NCBI RefSeq assembly: GCF_000002425.4
Contig: NC_037257.1
Span: 9,055,524 to 9,119,523 of the forward strand
Length of the DNA: 64,000 nt
Reading direction: 5' to 3'
DNA from: Physcomitrium patens
Taxonomy: Eukaryota; Streptophyta; Bryopsida; Funariales; Funariaceae
Shown here: positions 32,070 to 45,500 of the stretch, piece by piece
Position numbering within the stretch: the stretch's first letter is position 1
Layout of the letters: every line of letters starts with the position of its first letter
Notes under the pieces: generated by a model
Seen by the model: only the letters and a program-made list of their open reading frames with translations
Told to the model about the DNA's origin: nothing
Databases searched by the model: none
Position numbers and translations under genes: made by a program

Positions 32070-32917
32070 ATTTTTTATGATGATTTTGATGGAAAAAAAA
32101 AAAAAAAACTTTTTAAAATATTAGTATTTAATAAAATTAAATATTCTTCAATAAATGTTTATGATAAAAAAAAACTTTCCAATATAAATCTTTTATTTTA
32201 TTCTATTATAAACACATGCTTGATAAGTATTGAAAAAATCAGTGATTGCAACTAAGAATGTTTTTATAGAACAACATCAAAAACCTTACTTGTACAAAAG
32301 TGACTAAAATAATTTGTTGAAAATTTATAGAAGTAAATTGTCTCTATATAGTTGACTTATAAGAAGTCCTTGTGACTCTACTTGTAAAACATGTGACTAA
32401 AACCTTCTATCTAAGTAAGTAGAAAACTCATTTTTTATTAAAATATAAACATATACTCTAAGATTTTAAAATTCTAACCAATTAAAGGGTTGATTTTGCT
32501 CAGTACTTTCTTTTTAATCATAAATGGAAAAGAATATCTAAAATTAGCTTAGAATTTATCATAGAAACTAGAAATAGAATATCTAAAATTAGCTTAATAT
32601 TAAAATAAAATCAATTTTTTTCATAAAATTTCTATTATTTATTTTTAAAATAGTAAATAAAAGTTTCTAATGTATCTCAAAAGTTTCAATCATTCATATT
32701 CCAATGTAATCCCACAAGGTAAAAAAATAAATGGGTAAAAGATTAGAAACACACATAATTCTAAAATATATTATTTTATAAAAAAAACAATAGTAGAAGT
32801 ATAATTTTTATAATTAAATAAAAAACAATACATTAGAAATATTATTTGACATATTTATACCAATGAAATAACAACATCTATTAGATGAATGTATAAAACT
32901 ATTAATTATATTAATAT

Positions 32918-32963
<46 letters not shown>

Positions 32964-34429
32964 CGAGAGAGAGAGAGAGAGAGAGAGAAAGAAATTTATC
33001 TTGAATAAAAGACAAAAAATCAATAAAAAACATATTTAATTTATTGTATCTACACCAACAAAAATAAAAATCTTCACAATCTCTAAAATAGAAAAAAATA
33101 ATAATGTTAGTTTTTTATCAAATAAACAAATAATTATGCCAAAATAGCTTTATTAATAATCATATCTAAAGCAATATATTCAAACAAAGATATTAATATA
33201 TTTTTTTCAAAATTAATCAAAAAATTAACAAATATTATTTATGCATATAAATAGAATAAGAATTCTAATATAATAATCTATATAGCAAAACCATGATATA
33301 AACTCCTTCAAGAATATCAAGCTTTTTAAAACTTAAGATGCTCTAAGTACTAGTGAAAATGTAATATTCTATTATCGTCAATTGGAAGGATGTATAATTG
33401 AGACTAAAAACTAGAAAAGAGGCAATGCTTATATATGTGACATGTCACCAAAGAATATTTGTTAATGTATGAATCCTTATCCTAATAACTCCTTCCATAT
33501 ATATGTATATATATATATACATATCAACTTTGTTTATAGAATCTACTAAACATTGTTTTACAAAATTCTTAAAAATGATCTCAACTTAAAATAATTTGGA
33601 ACTAAGTCTGATCTCTAATTTATGAAATAGCTTTAGGTCTTATGCATTATAAACCTTCAAAATCATTTTTATTCAAAAGATATTTTTTTAAGTTAAAATT
33701 AAATCAAAGCCATCTGGTATTTATATTAAAAATCTTCTATGTAAACTATTTAGTTGCAATTGAAATTTATTTCCATCATACAAAAATAAATCAAGTCATC
33801 AACAAGTAAATAAACTTATTTAGTGAAATATATTAGAATACTATTGAATGATATAGATAATTACCAAAATTATTATAAAAAAAAATTGATTTTACAATAA
33901 GGTATAGATATCTTGAAAAATATTAGAAAAATATATACATAGAAAATAAATATAACTACAAAGTTTATCATATTTAGTTCACAAATCAAGAAACAATGTT
34001 AGAAACCATCATATAGTTTTTTAAGAGTTGTTCTAAACTCATTCCATCTTTAGAGGTGTTAAGACTTTAGAAGCATTATAGTTTTTATTTTTATTTTTAA
34101 AGCAAAGCATTTAATACATCCCATTTTGTGTCAAAAAAAAAAAAACAAAAACAAAAACAACAATCAAACAACAATCAAACAAACAAACAAACCAACCGAA
34201 AAACAAACAATATTAAATAAAAAAATAATTTATCCACTAGACACTTATAACATTTTATATCATGTAACTTATTTTCATGTAATACACCTACACATATTAG
34301 TTGGATGGTTAATTGCATGTATGCTTTGATGATCTTTCACCAATAAAACATGCAATGATCTTTATTCATCCCTGAAATTACATATATTTGTTTTACCTAT
34401 GTCAACAGAAAGTGGATTTTATGATAAAC
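31291..34429. other. AT-rich spacer with microsatellites
   Basis: Very AT-rich; no gene recognised. It includes (AT)21 at 32025-32066, (TA)21 at 32921-32962 followed by a (GA)n tract at 32965-32988, and an A-rich run near 34133-34200. The small open frames that cross these repeats are low-complexity artefacts. Confidence 0.5.
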
Positions 34430-35560
34430 TTACTAAGCTTTTAGGAAAGCCATCTTCGAGTGTCTTGCGCAGAGCTTCCCAAGGTTCGGTTGGTCATGTA
34501 GTGTATTGTGTGGCAGACGTTCATGTTCACCAAAGCCAACAGGCTTGAAGTGGATCCTAACTCCAGTCACTTGCAGGACTGTGACATTGGAATCGCTTCC
34601 AGTGTCTGCTAAGGTATGGCCGCCGATCTGGTTGCAAAAGTCAGACAAGAAGTGTGTTCAAAATAATTGTCAACATTCCAAAACAAAGCAGATTGGTAGG
34701 GACCTAGCCTTGGGAGAAAACCTCAGGCCAAGGCGGAGCTGAGGCAGGCAGAGTCCCGTCCTCCTCGATCACGAGACGAAGCTGCCACCGAACACAGCTA
34801 CTCGTCAGTTCCAATCTGGTGTTCACACAACGCCTCGTCACCCAAGCACCACCAGTTCTCCAAACCCAAAATTCATATCTCCATATTTCACGCTGGAGTG
34901 GTATTCCAACTGAAAAGGAAGCAAGCCAACTCAAACTGCAGAAATGTAATCCAGAATGCGCCTATTTTAAAACTGTCGAAAACTGAACTTGCTTTTGTCA
35001 GAACTTAGATCTAAATCCACCCAATGAGAATCGTGTTGTTGGGAACCTTCGAGTCGAATGGATTGCAAGACACCCTCAACAGTGTTCGATCATCCACAGC
35101 ATCGAGAAGAGACTTGTCTTACTATTAATCTCCAGTTCATTGAATTAAGGGGGGGAAATGGGTTGCGGATTGGAGTTGCGGAATAAGCTGGACGATATTT
35201 AACGCACCCTCGAGACGTGTTGACCTTGGTTTTAAAGAGCAATAAAGGAAGGGAGAAAAGAGCTGCAGATGAGCTGTAAGACCCACTTGTGCAAAGCTAA
35301 AAGCATGGAATGGATCGGCATAGACACGGCCCGATCTCAGCTTCGGCGTTGACTCTGGAGCCTTGTGGGAATCTTTCTCCTCGTGGGTATATTCGTTCGC
35401 ATATTTGAATGCTTGTCCCTACAGGGATGAAAGTCCTCCAACGATACTTCCTCTACTGCAAAATGAAAGAAGCACAATTATGATTTCGATGAATGAAATT
35501 AGGATTGCTATCTGCTGATTTTGTGTGGCCGCTGGAATGAGCAATAGAAGGGTAGGTTGG
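34430..35560. other. GC-rich gene-like island, product not recognised
   Basis: Composition rises to that of the host genes for about 1.1 kb. The clearest frame is on the minus strand at 34433-34648 (71 residues, containing IGGHTLADTGSDSNVTVLQVTG and FKPVGFGEHERL). It could be a terminal exon, because a TTTTGCAACCAG acceptor-like sequence lies just upstream of the IGGH codons. Other short frames on both strands are not convincing. I cannot name a family. It may be a host gene fragment or a remnant of the island flanking the duplicated locus. Confidence 0.3.
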
Positions 35561-38500
35561 TGTTCTACCATTGTCAAGTTTATATTTGTGTCTCTTTCTT
35601 TGTTTTAATTGATACATGTATGGTAATTTTTTTTGAATTACTTACATATTTTATTTGTTGCATTAAAAAATTAAAAAGGGTTTCATAATGGCAGTCCTAT
35701 TTTGCTTGGATACTATTATCAAAGCATAGGTAGAACATTGGCACTAAAATATGGAACAAAATAGGCAAGGTGTGGTCTCAAGTGTGTAATTATTTAAAGC
35801 TCAATTCTCAAAAAATGTTTCATTAGATATGGAATAGATTTCAATAGTAGAAGTACAAAATTTTCTTTCATTGATTTCCACCTCAATTCTCATTATGCAA
35901 CCACTTTACAATCAAAAGGCCTCCAAAGGATTAAAACCCTCTTCATAGCTCCATTTCAAATTCTTATTTTTTAAGAATAAATAATCAAATATCAATTAAC
36001 AATTTTTTTTTGGATATATATGGTTTTTTATATTATTATTTTCATTGTTCTTAGAAAAAAACTACTTCAATAAGATAAGGTTTTATCTAAAGTTCAAGAC
36101 AACAATACATTATATATCTTGAAAAGTGACCATCTAACTATTGTAATTTTTAAATTTTATATCTAGTATGAAGGAATAAAAGAAGGCAATTGGTTTTCAT
36201 TTTTTACAATCCATTAGAATAAAAAAATAAATAAAACTAGAAATAAAAATTGAATAAAAGTTCAATCTAGAATTCTCCACTTGCATAAAAAATTATCCTT
36301 TGTACAAGAAGCACTACTTCTATAAAATTAGAAGAATCAAGTTGTAGGTATTTTTTTAAAGTTGTTTGTGTAGATTCGAAAACTAGTCCATTAAGACAAA
36401 GAATAACATGTATAAACCAATTCTATGGTTTTTTGTGTATACTTACCTTAAATCATAATGCATATCTTTGGATAATGTATAAAGAAATTATGACTTAACT
36501 AATTAAATAAATCAGAAAGCTTTTGCAACTAGTTTTTTTAATACTAATATAATAATAAGCAAATGAAACACCTTGTTAGTTTATAATTTTTCTAATAGAA
36601 CAATGTTTGGTCCCAACCATGTTCTTGCAAAGAAGCAATGATCATTTGGCTTATATAACATAAAAGAGAAGCATCTATCACTAAAAATAAATCCATGTAT
36701 TGATATACATTGTGTTGTTTATCTTCTCCAAAAGCTTGAAACAAGCCTGTATAATTTTTGGCAACGTCTTCAAGCTTGTAAATTATAGAATTATGTGACC
36801 TTTCTCTCACACAAATTAACAACTGAATTGTAGGAATGGGGACCCTAGAATACATTTTTATGGAAAGAATATTTATCCCCAGTTTATACATTTCTATAAA
36901 ATTTGGGTATTGTAAAGTTGCTTAGTATATTAACTATTAGGATACAAAAGAAAGAAATATATCTTTGAATAAGACATTTAAAGTGATCTCTATAATAGAA
37001 TTTTACTTTAAAAAAGACTAAAAGAATATGGGCAAGGTGTGCAGAAAATTTTAAAGGAAAAAATTGGAAAACACATTACAGATAAAGTGTCCATTTTCAT
37101 GAGATATGATACATTACAGATGGCTAAACATTTGTAAGAATTTAGGATATTTCAAGAAATTAATTATAGTAATAAAATATTACAAAGTGATTAATTATAC
37201 ATATTGGTGTAATAATATAAGAAATTAAACATTCACTTCTTATAAAAATCTTGACTTTTTCTTCTTAGATATAAAGTCTAGGATTTGTATTGTACTTCTT
37301 TTGATTATTTAATACATTAGTTGAATTCCATTTTTTGTCAAAATTACAATAATAATAGAAATTCTATCAGACACCTTAACTATTCTAATCTTATTTATCT
37401 TTTGTTAACTTATATGCAAATATTACTTAAATTTATATTTAAAAAATAAATATAAATTATTAGTTTATTTTAAAAAAGTAATATTACTTATTATTATATA
37501 AATACAAAATAGTATTCTTAAATGTGGATTAGAAGCGTAATTAAACAAAAATTAATTAACTAGAATATTTTAACAACATGCTTGTAATCTTACTTATTAA
37601 TTAGAAGAACAGTTTTTACATAATTTTCACAATAGATAATATCAATAAGTCATAATAAAATTTTGTATAAAAAAAAATGACAAACACTATATAAAATACA
37701 TAAAATTATTTTTTAAAAATATTTCTATATAAATTTTTTAAATAGTCTCTTAAATAATTTTAAGAGACAAATATTATAAAATTTAAAATGTATTACTGAA
37801 AAAGATTTTGAAATGATATTTTATTTTATTTTATTTTTAAAAATATTTTGTTAAAGTTAGAATATTTGGTTGAAAATCTGCACTTGAAAGTATAGATCAA
37901 TAATTTTATCTATTCTTAAGAAAATTAAAAATATATTGAAAAAAATATACATTTTAGTCTAATTTTTTTTTTTTCTTGAAAGGATTTTCTAAAGACTGCT
38001 AAGAAAATTCTATACCTAATTTCTTTTAAATCAATAATTATATTTAAAAATTTTCAAGAATAATATGAAAATTAATTGTTTTTGTAAGATATAATTTTAA
38101 AATACACATAAATATATCATTTAATAAAATATTTTAGTAAGATATGAGGTTTAAGAAATTTTTAAATGAACAACATTTTATTTAAGAAAAGAGTAAATTT
38201 TACAACAAAGTTATAAAATTCCTTTATAAATACATAAAGTCTATGATCCAAAATGTTATTTAATACAAATTCCAATCTCAACTCTATACAAAGATATTAG
38301 ATAGGCCTTCTAAGTAATTAATAACATTTCATATTGAGACAAAGAAACGATTTACTTATTTCACAATTATTCAAATCTTTATAAATACTCTCATTAAATA
38401 CATCTAAAATATTATTAGTTATAGTTTTAATCTTCAAGAATATTACCAAACACCAAAACTTACTTCTATAATTATGATACTACATGCACCACATCTTGTC

Positions 38501-38903
38501 AAATATATATATATATATATATATATGTCTGTAAAACATGTCTGTCCTAAATAACTTTTACTTAAGAATTCTTTAATATATACTTCTTAAGATATAATTG
38601 TAAGAATTTTTTTTTGGATGTGTATATATATATATATATAAATATACATATATAATATACTTTTTTGTTTTTGTTTTTCTTAGTAAGTTTAGAACAAACT
38701 TTGTAAAAGATTTTGAAGAATGCCCTTTCGGACTTGATTCTTCTATTTTCTATTGTTTCCATGCTGGTGGTTGGTATTTGGATTGCAAAAACGTGATTAA
38801 TAAAAAGCAAAAGAACAAATTTGAAATACTTGCAAATTTTTTGGATGCCTTTCATATGCACTTACTAATATTGCAAATACTATTAATTAACATCCATACT
38901 AAT
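35561..38903. other. AT-rich spacer
   Basis: No gene recognised. A 99-codon minus-strand frame at 36592-36891 is the only longer one; it has a less biased composition than its surroundings but no motif I recognise. (TA)n tracts lie near 38502-38526 and 38622-38641. The spacer ends abruptly at 38904, where the duplicated arm begins. Confidence 0.45.
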
Positions 38904-41508
38904 TTGAATTCGACAGTCAAATGGAGGGGTTGCTTGATTGTTAGCATTGACTGTCCTCTTTGTTTTTATTCTAAACCAAGACACTGAAGTCTGCACTCGT
39001 CGAAAAGCAGTGAGCATGACCACTTCAGGGGTGCATTCACAACGTGCTTTGCTGTGTCCATGATCACAAAATCTCATCAGGATGTGATTCCACGGCATAT
39101 GTCGAACTAATCTCCTGCACCAAGCATCATGTCGAAGCTCTCAGAACCGTTAAATGACACCATCCCATTTTACTATGCATTTCCAACGAAGGTCCATCTC
39201 AGTGCCTCACGCTCGATGCTTGGTGGGCCCAGGTGAATCCTACCCCTGGAGCGCTGTTTTTGTTGAGAAGCAGTGCAAGGATTCCGAGATGCCACCTGAG
39301 GTTATCTGAGCTCGCAGTTACTATCATTGGGTTTCATCTCAGGTAGATTGTTGAGCCGAAATATTCTGGCACGGAAGTGTTTGTTTGGTGGAGGCTATTG
39401 TGAAACGAATGTCTCAGAAAAAGTATGCAGCTCTATATTTGGGCTCTCTCACATGGTTTACCGCCTCCTTTCGCGACGAACTCGCAGTTATGGACCGTGG
39501 TGAGGTCTTCTCGCTTTAAAACCCCTCGCGGTCCCTCGACTGCAGCAAGTCTCCCACTTCTCGTTCCTCGCTGGGATCAGGCGAAGGGTGCCGAGAGGTA
39601 GTTCAGGGATTTTTCGCACAGGCGCCAACATCACGGTTCACAATTTCGGTCTGATCAGCACAGTGGTGCGTTGCGAAGTGCATTGGCGAAATCTTTCTGA
39701 TCTACCCGCAATGGGGAGCATGTCAAGATGCATTTTCTCGGCACTGGTGATTTTAGTCGCCGTATGTTCGGTTGCGAAGCCCGCGTCAGCAGCGGAGTTC
39801 AGAACTCTCTCCGGACAGGGAAGCGACAGCGATTCGTCGTGGGATAAGTGGCTAGAATCCGTCCGCGTCGAGTACGAAAAGAAGCAGCAGCAAAGTGTTC
39901 TGGGCGTCGACGAGACTATGACAACACAGGCGGCACCGAAGGGGAAGACCATTTATGTGAACAAGCAGAAAGGGCCGTACAGGACTGTTCAGCAGGCTGT
40001 GAACGCGGTACCGAAGGGCAACACGAAGCGCATTGTGATCTACATTCCTGACGGCGTTTACAAGTAAGTCATGGGCCCGTATTTTGACGAGAGCTGGTGA
40101 GAAGTGGATGGTGTTGGGGTTATTGGCGGTGATGGGTGAGTTGACGTGGTTTTTGTTTGGGAATGGTGCAGGGAGAAGATCTTGGTACCGAAGACGAAGC
40201 CGTTTATCACGTTCCAGTGCCAGAGCAGGAAAGCGACGTTGGTGTGGGGAGATACAGCTGCGAAGGCGGGAGGAACGGCGAAGAGTGCTTCTACTGCGAT
40301 CGAGTCGAAGGGGTTCATTGCTTATGACTGCACGTTCGCGAACTCTGCACCCGCTCCACCGGGCGGCGCTGTAGGGAAGCAGGCGGTGGCGCTTCGGATC
40401 CAGGGAGACCAGGGCGCATTCTACCGATGTGCATTTTTGGGAGCGCAGGACACGTTGTACGACAAGGAAGGACGTCACTACTTCAGGGATTGCTACATTC
40501 GGGGGTCTATCGATTTTGTATTCGGCGATGGGCAGTCGATCTACAAGAAGTGTCTGATCGAGTCAATCGCAAAGGGCACGAGTGGGTCGATCACAGCTCA
40601 GAAGAGGGAGAGCTTTTCGAGGACGGGTTTCGTGTTCGACCAATGCACGATCAGGGGAAGCGGGTCTATCTACCTGGGACGTGCTTGGGGGACGCACTCT
40701 CGCGTGGTGTTCTGCAGGTGCAACATGGCGAACATAATCCGTCCGATCGGGTGGCAGGACTGGGATGATAAGAGGAGGCAGAAGACGGTATTCTACGCCG
40801 AGTATGCGTGCACGGGTCCCGGAGCGAACAGGAAAGGTCGCGCGCCGTGGTCGAAGGTTCTGAGCGCCGCACAGGCGAAGCCGTTTTTGGATTACGGATT
40901 CATCGACGCCAAGCAGTGGCTGCCGTATGTGTAGAGTAGGGTGGGCGTAGGTGAAGGTGATGGGTACGTGGGAAGGGTGGAACGATTGGTTAGATAGGAA
41001 GATAATTATTTGGAGATGGGTGGGGTGAAGATTGGTATTCATGTTAAGCATTCTTTGTTTCCAATAAATGAGAAGCAGAGCAGCGCGATGCGATCGTTGC
41101 TGTGGTTGGTTTTATTGTGTCGTTGGAGCGTGGATGTGCTTTCACAGTGGAGTGCGTACTGTTGCTGTGCAGTGCGGTGGGAGTTGGCGATCGCTTAGTT
41201 CTGGCAGATGTGAGATGTGCATACACAGGTGGGTAGCCGCGGAGAGGTAGGAATGTGTTTGAGTGATGAGAACTTGGTAGTGGTGTGGATAGAGGGAGGG
41301 TGGAAGTGTAGAAATCCATGGCATTGTCGGGGCAGCCACAGACAAACGCAGTGCGAACTCCTGGCAGCAAGGATCAGGTCCAGAAGAAGAAGGTGAGGTT
41401 TTGATATGCCTGGCAGTGAGTTTTGCAATGGAAGTAGTGTTCGCCGCGACGGAAGAGGTCATGCATGTGGACTCCGAACATGGGTTTGCGGAGGAACCTT
41501 TCGTTCCA
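38904..41508 (+). repeat. Inverted duplication, arm 2 (pectin methylesterase locus)
   Basis: Reverse complement of 2687-5272. The identical core ends at 41440; then come a 19-bp block (41441-41459) absent from the other arm and about 49 bp with three substitutions, ending at 41508. At 38904 the composition jumps from AT-rich to GC-rich, which suggests that this arm was placed into existing spacer DNA. Confidence 0.95.
39711..40934 (+). CDS. Pectin methylesterase (pectinesterase, CE8), copy 2, two exons
   Basis: Exon 1 is 39711-40063, the intron 40064-40171 (GTAAGT...TGCAG, 108 bp) and exon 2 40172-40934; together they give 371 residues. All features match the copy at 3242-4465: secretory signal peptide, GPYRTVQQAV, PDGVYKEKI across the junction, GAQDTLYD, SIDFVFGDG and LGRAWG. 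Without the splice the first frame ends three codons into the intron, so the intron is required. The upstream 800 bp are also duplicated, with TTTAAAA at 39516-39522 as a possible TATA-like element, so both copies should have the same promoter. The two genes are divergent, pointing away from each other. The function is inferred from the CE8 family: cell-wall pectin demethylesterification. Confidence 0.93.
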
Positions 41509-41869
41509 TAACGTTGGGTTTTAGTTCGAAATCAAAATGATCTAAACTGACGTGATGGACGCTCATCTCGGTGGTAGCGGTTGGTCTGTGCTAAGGCGGT
41601 GAAGTGTTGGGGATTGTTTCATGTCCGAATCTGGTGACGACGATGCCGTTTGGGTAGGAAACAGTACTGTCGATTGCACGAAGTCTGGATCATCGTGTTC
41701 AGCTTATTTTTTGCGTATAGGTTTATGACATTATGTCGTTGTGTAGGCACTGTACCAGTTCGCATCATGCTCAGGTACATCACATTTTGTCGGCCTGGAA
41801 ACAATGATATATCTGTGTGTCCATATTCTCGCAGTTTGACCTCTCATTCACATAACTGTTTAGGTTGTC
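41509..41869. other. Moderate-GC flank of pectin methylesterase copy 2
   Basis: Unlike the flank of copy 1. No recognisable gene; it leads into the gypsy fossil that follows. Confidence 0.35.
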
Positions 41870-43030
41870 TGTAACCAATCAAGCAATGCCAATTTGTGAG
41901 AAAGGTTGGTAAAGCGACCTTCAAGGAGGATAAACATGTGATAGTTGGTAGTGAGACTGATCTGTAACTTGGGGCAATGACAATCACACTGCTGAAACAA
42001 TAGGCTACATGAACTGGGCCTTTAGTAGTGTATCTGGTTTCGAACGGGCAAGTTCGGCATAATTCAGATTCTTATGATACCGGCGCTGTTGTACGGATGT
42101 CACATCAAGTAGGAGGTCGATGGTGTTTTCTGCGATATGTACCTATATGCCTTTTAGGTCTTCATGTGACCATGCGAATATGTCTTTAAATTCCTATAAT
42201 AGGTTCATTGCTGCTTGTTTGAACGCATCAAACTTAATCTTGAGGTTTTTGGGATCATCGTTGATTCTTACGTTGATGAGTTGTATTCTTTATGTTACAT
42301 CATGCAACCACCTCGTTAGTGACTGGGATCCTTGCTGGTACCTCCTTCCGTTTAAAGTCGCTTGATATTTCCCGTGAAAAATATAATAGAATGTCAAATT
42401 CTTCTTCGTTGCATGTAGTTAGCTCTACGCGCTGAATTTTCGCAAACGAGACGAGGTTTTCGTTGACGTGGTGTAGAAACATTTCTTCTTTTGAAGTGAA
42501 TTTCGGTGGCCATGGTGTACCAGTGATTTGCGTACCTCTGTATCTCGAGCCCTTGAAACACAGTTTTCTATTGGTACAACTTCTTGTTGTTGTTCTTTAG
42601 TTAGGGTGATGCAATTTTGACACCAATCCTGAGTTGCACTCATCTCACTAAGCCAAGGTTGTCCTTATATTATCGGAAAATAGCTATTAGTCGGCATATT
42701 GATGATGGCAAAGGTGGCGGGTGTCAGCATGCTTTGCATGGATATGGAGAAGTCTTCTAGAATTTCTAGTGGTGTTATGGGAGTGTTGTTTGCCATATTT
42801 AGTATAAATGAGGCTATTTTTGGTGTAGCTAGTTGCAATATTGGAAATATTTCCTTAGATGATCTGCCATTTCATTAACACTTAATCCCTCATTGACTAG
42901 GACAATTGTTTTTGTGTATTATCCAAGCTAAATGTATACAATTGTGGCATCTGAATCTATTGTAGCTATATTTATCTCAATGGTGTCTGGGTGATTGGTG
43001 ATAGGTCATCATAGGTTCTGTAAATATGTT
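41870..43030 (-). mobile_element. Ty3/gypsy fossil: protease and protease-RT linker
   Basis: The minus strand carries a decayed retropepsin region (NEGLSVNEMAD near 42870-42900, FPII...GQPWLSEM near 42640-42680). Downstream, near 42070-42200, comes the linker typical of many plant gypsy pol proteins: EFKDIFAWSHEDLKGI...HIAENTIDLL, then the VQQRRYHKNLNYAEL part. This lineage differs from the chromoviruses in the window. It is badly broken. Matching gag sequence may continue towards 44000, but I could not support it. Confidence 0.6.
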
Positions 43031-45179
43031 TGTAGCTTAGAATTTGATTTGAGTAATTTTTCCAAAGTAATAATGATTTTAGCAGAGTCAAGAATGTTAT
43101 TAATTTTTGATGTTGTTGTGTGGAGTTTATCTTGTATAGACATATATATATCATATAATGTTTTTCAATGTTGTGGTAGAAATTCCTTCTATTGCTCAAT
43201 ATATGGTTCTTTTATTATTGCTTCTTTTTACAAATGTGTTATTACTATTGAAATATTAGATACTGAGGCATTGTTTACTTCGGTTGTCATGATACTCCCT
43301 TTTTGAGTTGAATCCTTTGCTTATGACTATCAAATTTTAGGCATTAGATAATTTCTTTGATAGTAGTCAATGGATCCATAATTCCAACAAATATCTATAC
43401 GAGTCATTTGATTTGGTTGAAGTACATTGCAATCTATTTTTGAAAATAATAAGGTGGTAGTATTTTGCTTAGGAAGTCAATTGTTGGGATTTTGTAGATT
43501 CCATCAACAAGGTCATGGATGTCGATGATTGCATGTGTTGTATAATAATAATTGTGGCCTAATATGATAGATTAGAGTACTAGAATTTATATTATTGTTT
43601 GGTCCTTATAAATTTTGTATGGTTGCATTGATATTTTTTTATAATGTTGAGACTTACATATGAATTAATCCTTGCTGAAGAGAAGTGTGTAAACCTTCTT
43701 GAAACCAATTACATAAAATGGAATCATCACCAGGATTTTCCAGTTTATCCAATATTTTTTTAAATCCATAATAATATGTATCTACTAGTTGAATTCTACT
43801 TTATACAATTATAATTATATTAAGATACTCCCCGTCATCTTTTTCAACTGGCTTATCTCGCAAGCCTCTGTGTAAGACAGTTTTAAGTTCTACAACAATG
43901 CCAATAAAATCTAGTAACATGCAACAATGGAGAGATCATAAGTACATAATCTTGTGCATCAAAATTTCTTCCCAAGTACAACTTGATGTACCTTTGGCAA
44001 CATAGCGCAAGCTCAGATAATTTTAAATTTTTCTAACATGGTGAGAGCTAGGTCTTTAGTCTCTGTAGCAAATATGATGGATAATATGTTTTTCAGATCA
44101 AGATTCTCTTTTATATCAAAATAAAATAAAATAATATAATATATTTGTCTTTATTAGTTGCTTAAGAAGATATTTACCTTCATGTTGTTTGAACTCATTG
44201 TATATATATAACATTATATCTTATATATAAATTTAAATAAATTAGTGATTTTGATCTTTGTCTATATTATGTATAATATCACTAATATTTATGAGTCTTG
44301 AATGAGAATTTGTGAGATCAAATATTTATATTTCTTACAAATATAAATTTAAAACAAAAAATCCATCACTATAATACTTACTTATATAGTTCTATATAAA
44401 TTCTTGATGCTTTTAAAAACTTCTAAATGACAACATATAATTTAATTTTTAGATCAAGTCAAAAATGTTCACTGTAATTTGATTTCCACTCATTTTGCAA
44501 AAATATGTTGTATCATAGTATAATGTAAAACCACACAAATTGTTTATATATTGTATAATTTCATTCTATTATACATAATAAAAAAGATTACTCATTTTCC
44601 TTGAGAATATTAAAATCTAACAACTACATTATTATAATATATAAATTAAGAAAGATCTCTTGTAAATCATATAAAAACTAATTCTGTGGATCTAACACTT
44701 TAATGTCTATATTGTACTAGACCGGTCATGTCAACTATATTAAAACTAGGAGCCAATTATAAGATAGACCAGAAATAGCCTTCAAGATGTAAACAATGAT
44801 TTGACTTTAGAAACTTGACAATTGTTTTTAGATTTAATAAGCACATATAAGCTTAGATGCTTGGAAGATAAATACAAGGTTATTTTTTTGGGAATATGTT
44901 AAAATTTCCAAGTGATAAATACATGATTTCTCTAAATTTTACACTCTAACAATTATTTTATGCATAAAGAAAAGTTCCATGAAATAGGCCAATACTAACT
45001 TTACAACTTATGCAATACATAGTAAGTATATTAGAATAATTAATAGGAAGAAATCTTATTGCATTAACCACTCAAAATATCTCTTTTAATATCAAAGTGA
45101 ACTAAGATATATAATGACCTTTAAAATGACAAAAAAAAAAAAAAAAAAAAAAAAACACCATAAGAAATGCTAAGTCAAA

Positions 45180-45500
45180 AGTCTTACATCTAATAATTAA
45201 AAAACTTGGAAGGCATTTTACATCCACCACTAGATTTGTAGACCTCTAAAATAAGAGAATAGATCAAATCAAAACTTATTAAATCCTCTTTATTTGTAAA
45301 GTCAACTCAAATTCTAAAAGAATTAAATTTTAAAATATCTACAAATCTATATAATTTAAAAATAATTTAATGATATATTTAAGATAAATAAATTTTAAAT
45401 GGACTTAATATTATTTTTAAAACTATTAAAAAAATTTAAATAATAAAAATCAAAATACTGATGTCCAAATCAAGATTGATATATCTTACAAACTAAGAAT
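45180..45500 (+). repeat. Diverged ~320-bp direct repeat, copy 1
   Basis: Aligns with 46028-46350 in the same orientation, for example CCACTAGATTTGTAGAC against CTATTAGATTTGTAGAC and TATTTGTAAAGTCAACTCAA against TATTTGCAAAGTTAGCTCAA. The offset is about 848 bp. Its nature is unknown. Confidence 0.6.

Noticed and set aside
32814-33023. 69-codon frame with Tyr-Ile and Ser-Leu repeats
   Set aside because: It is a translation of the (TA)n and (GA)n microsatellites.
36592-36891. 99-codon minus-strand frame in AT-rich spacer
   Set aside because: It is longer than most chance frames here, but I recognise no domain and no exon context, so it is only mentioned in the spacer entry.
39588-39710. N-terminal extension of the pectin methylesterase frame upstream of the chosen ATG
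   Set aside because: It has no ATG (it begins at GTG), and it would bury the signal peptide; the ATG at 39711 starts a normal secretory signal.
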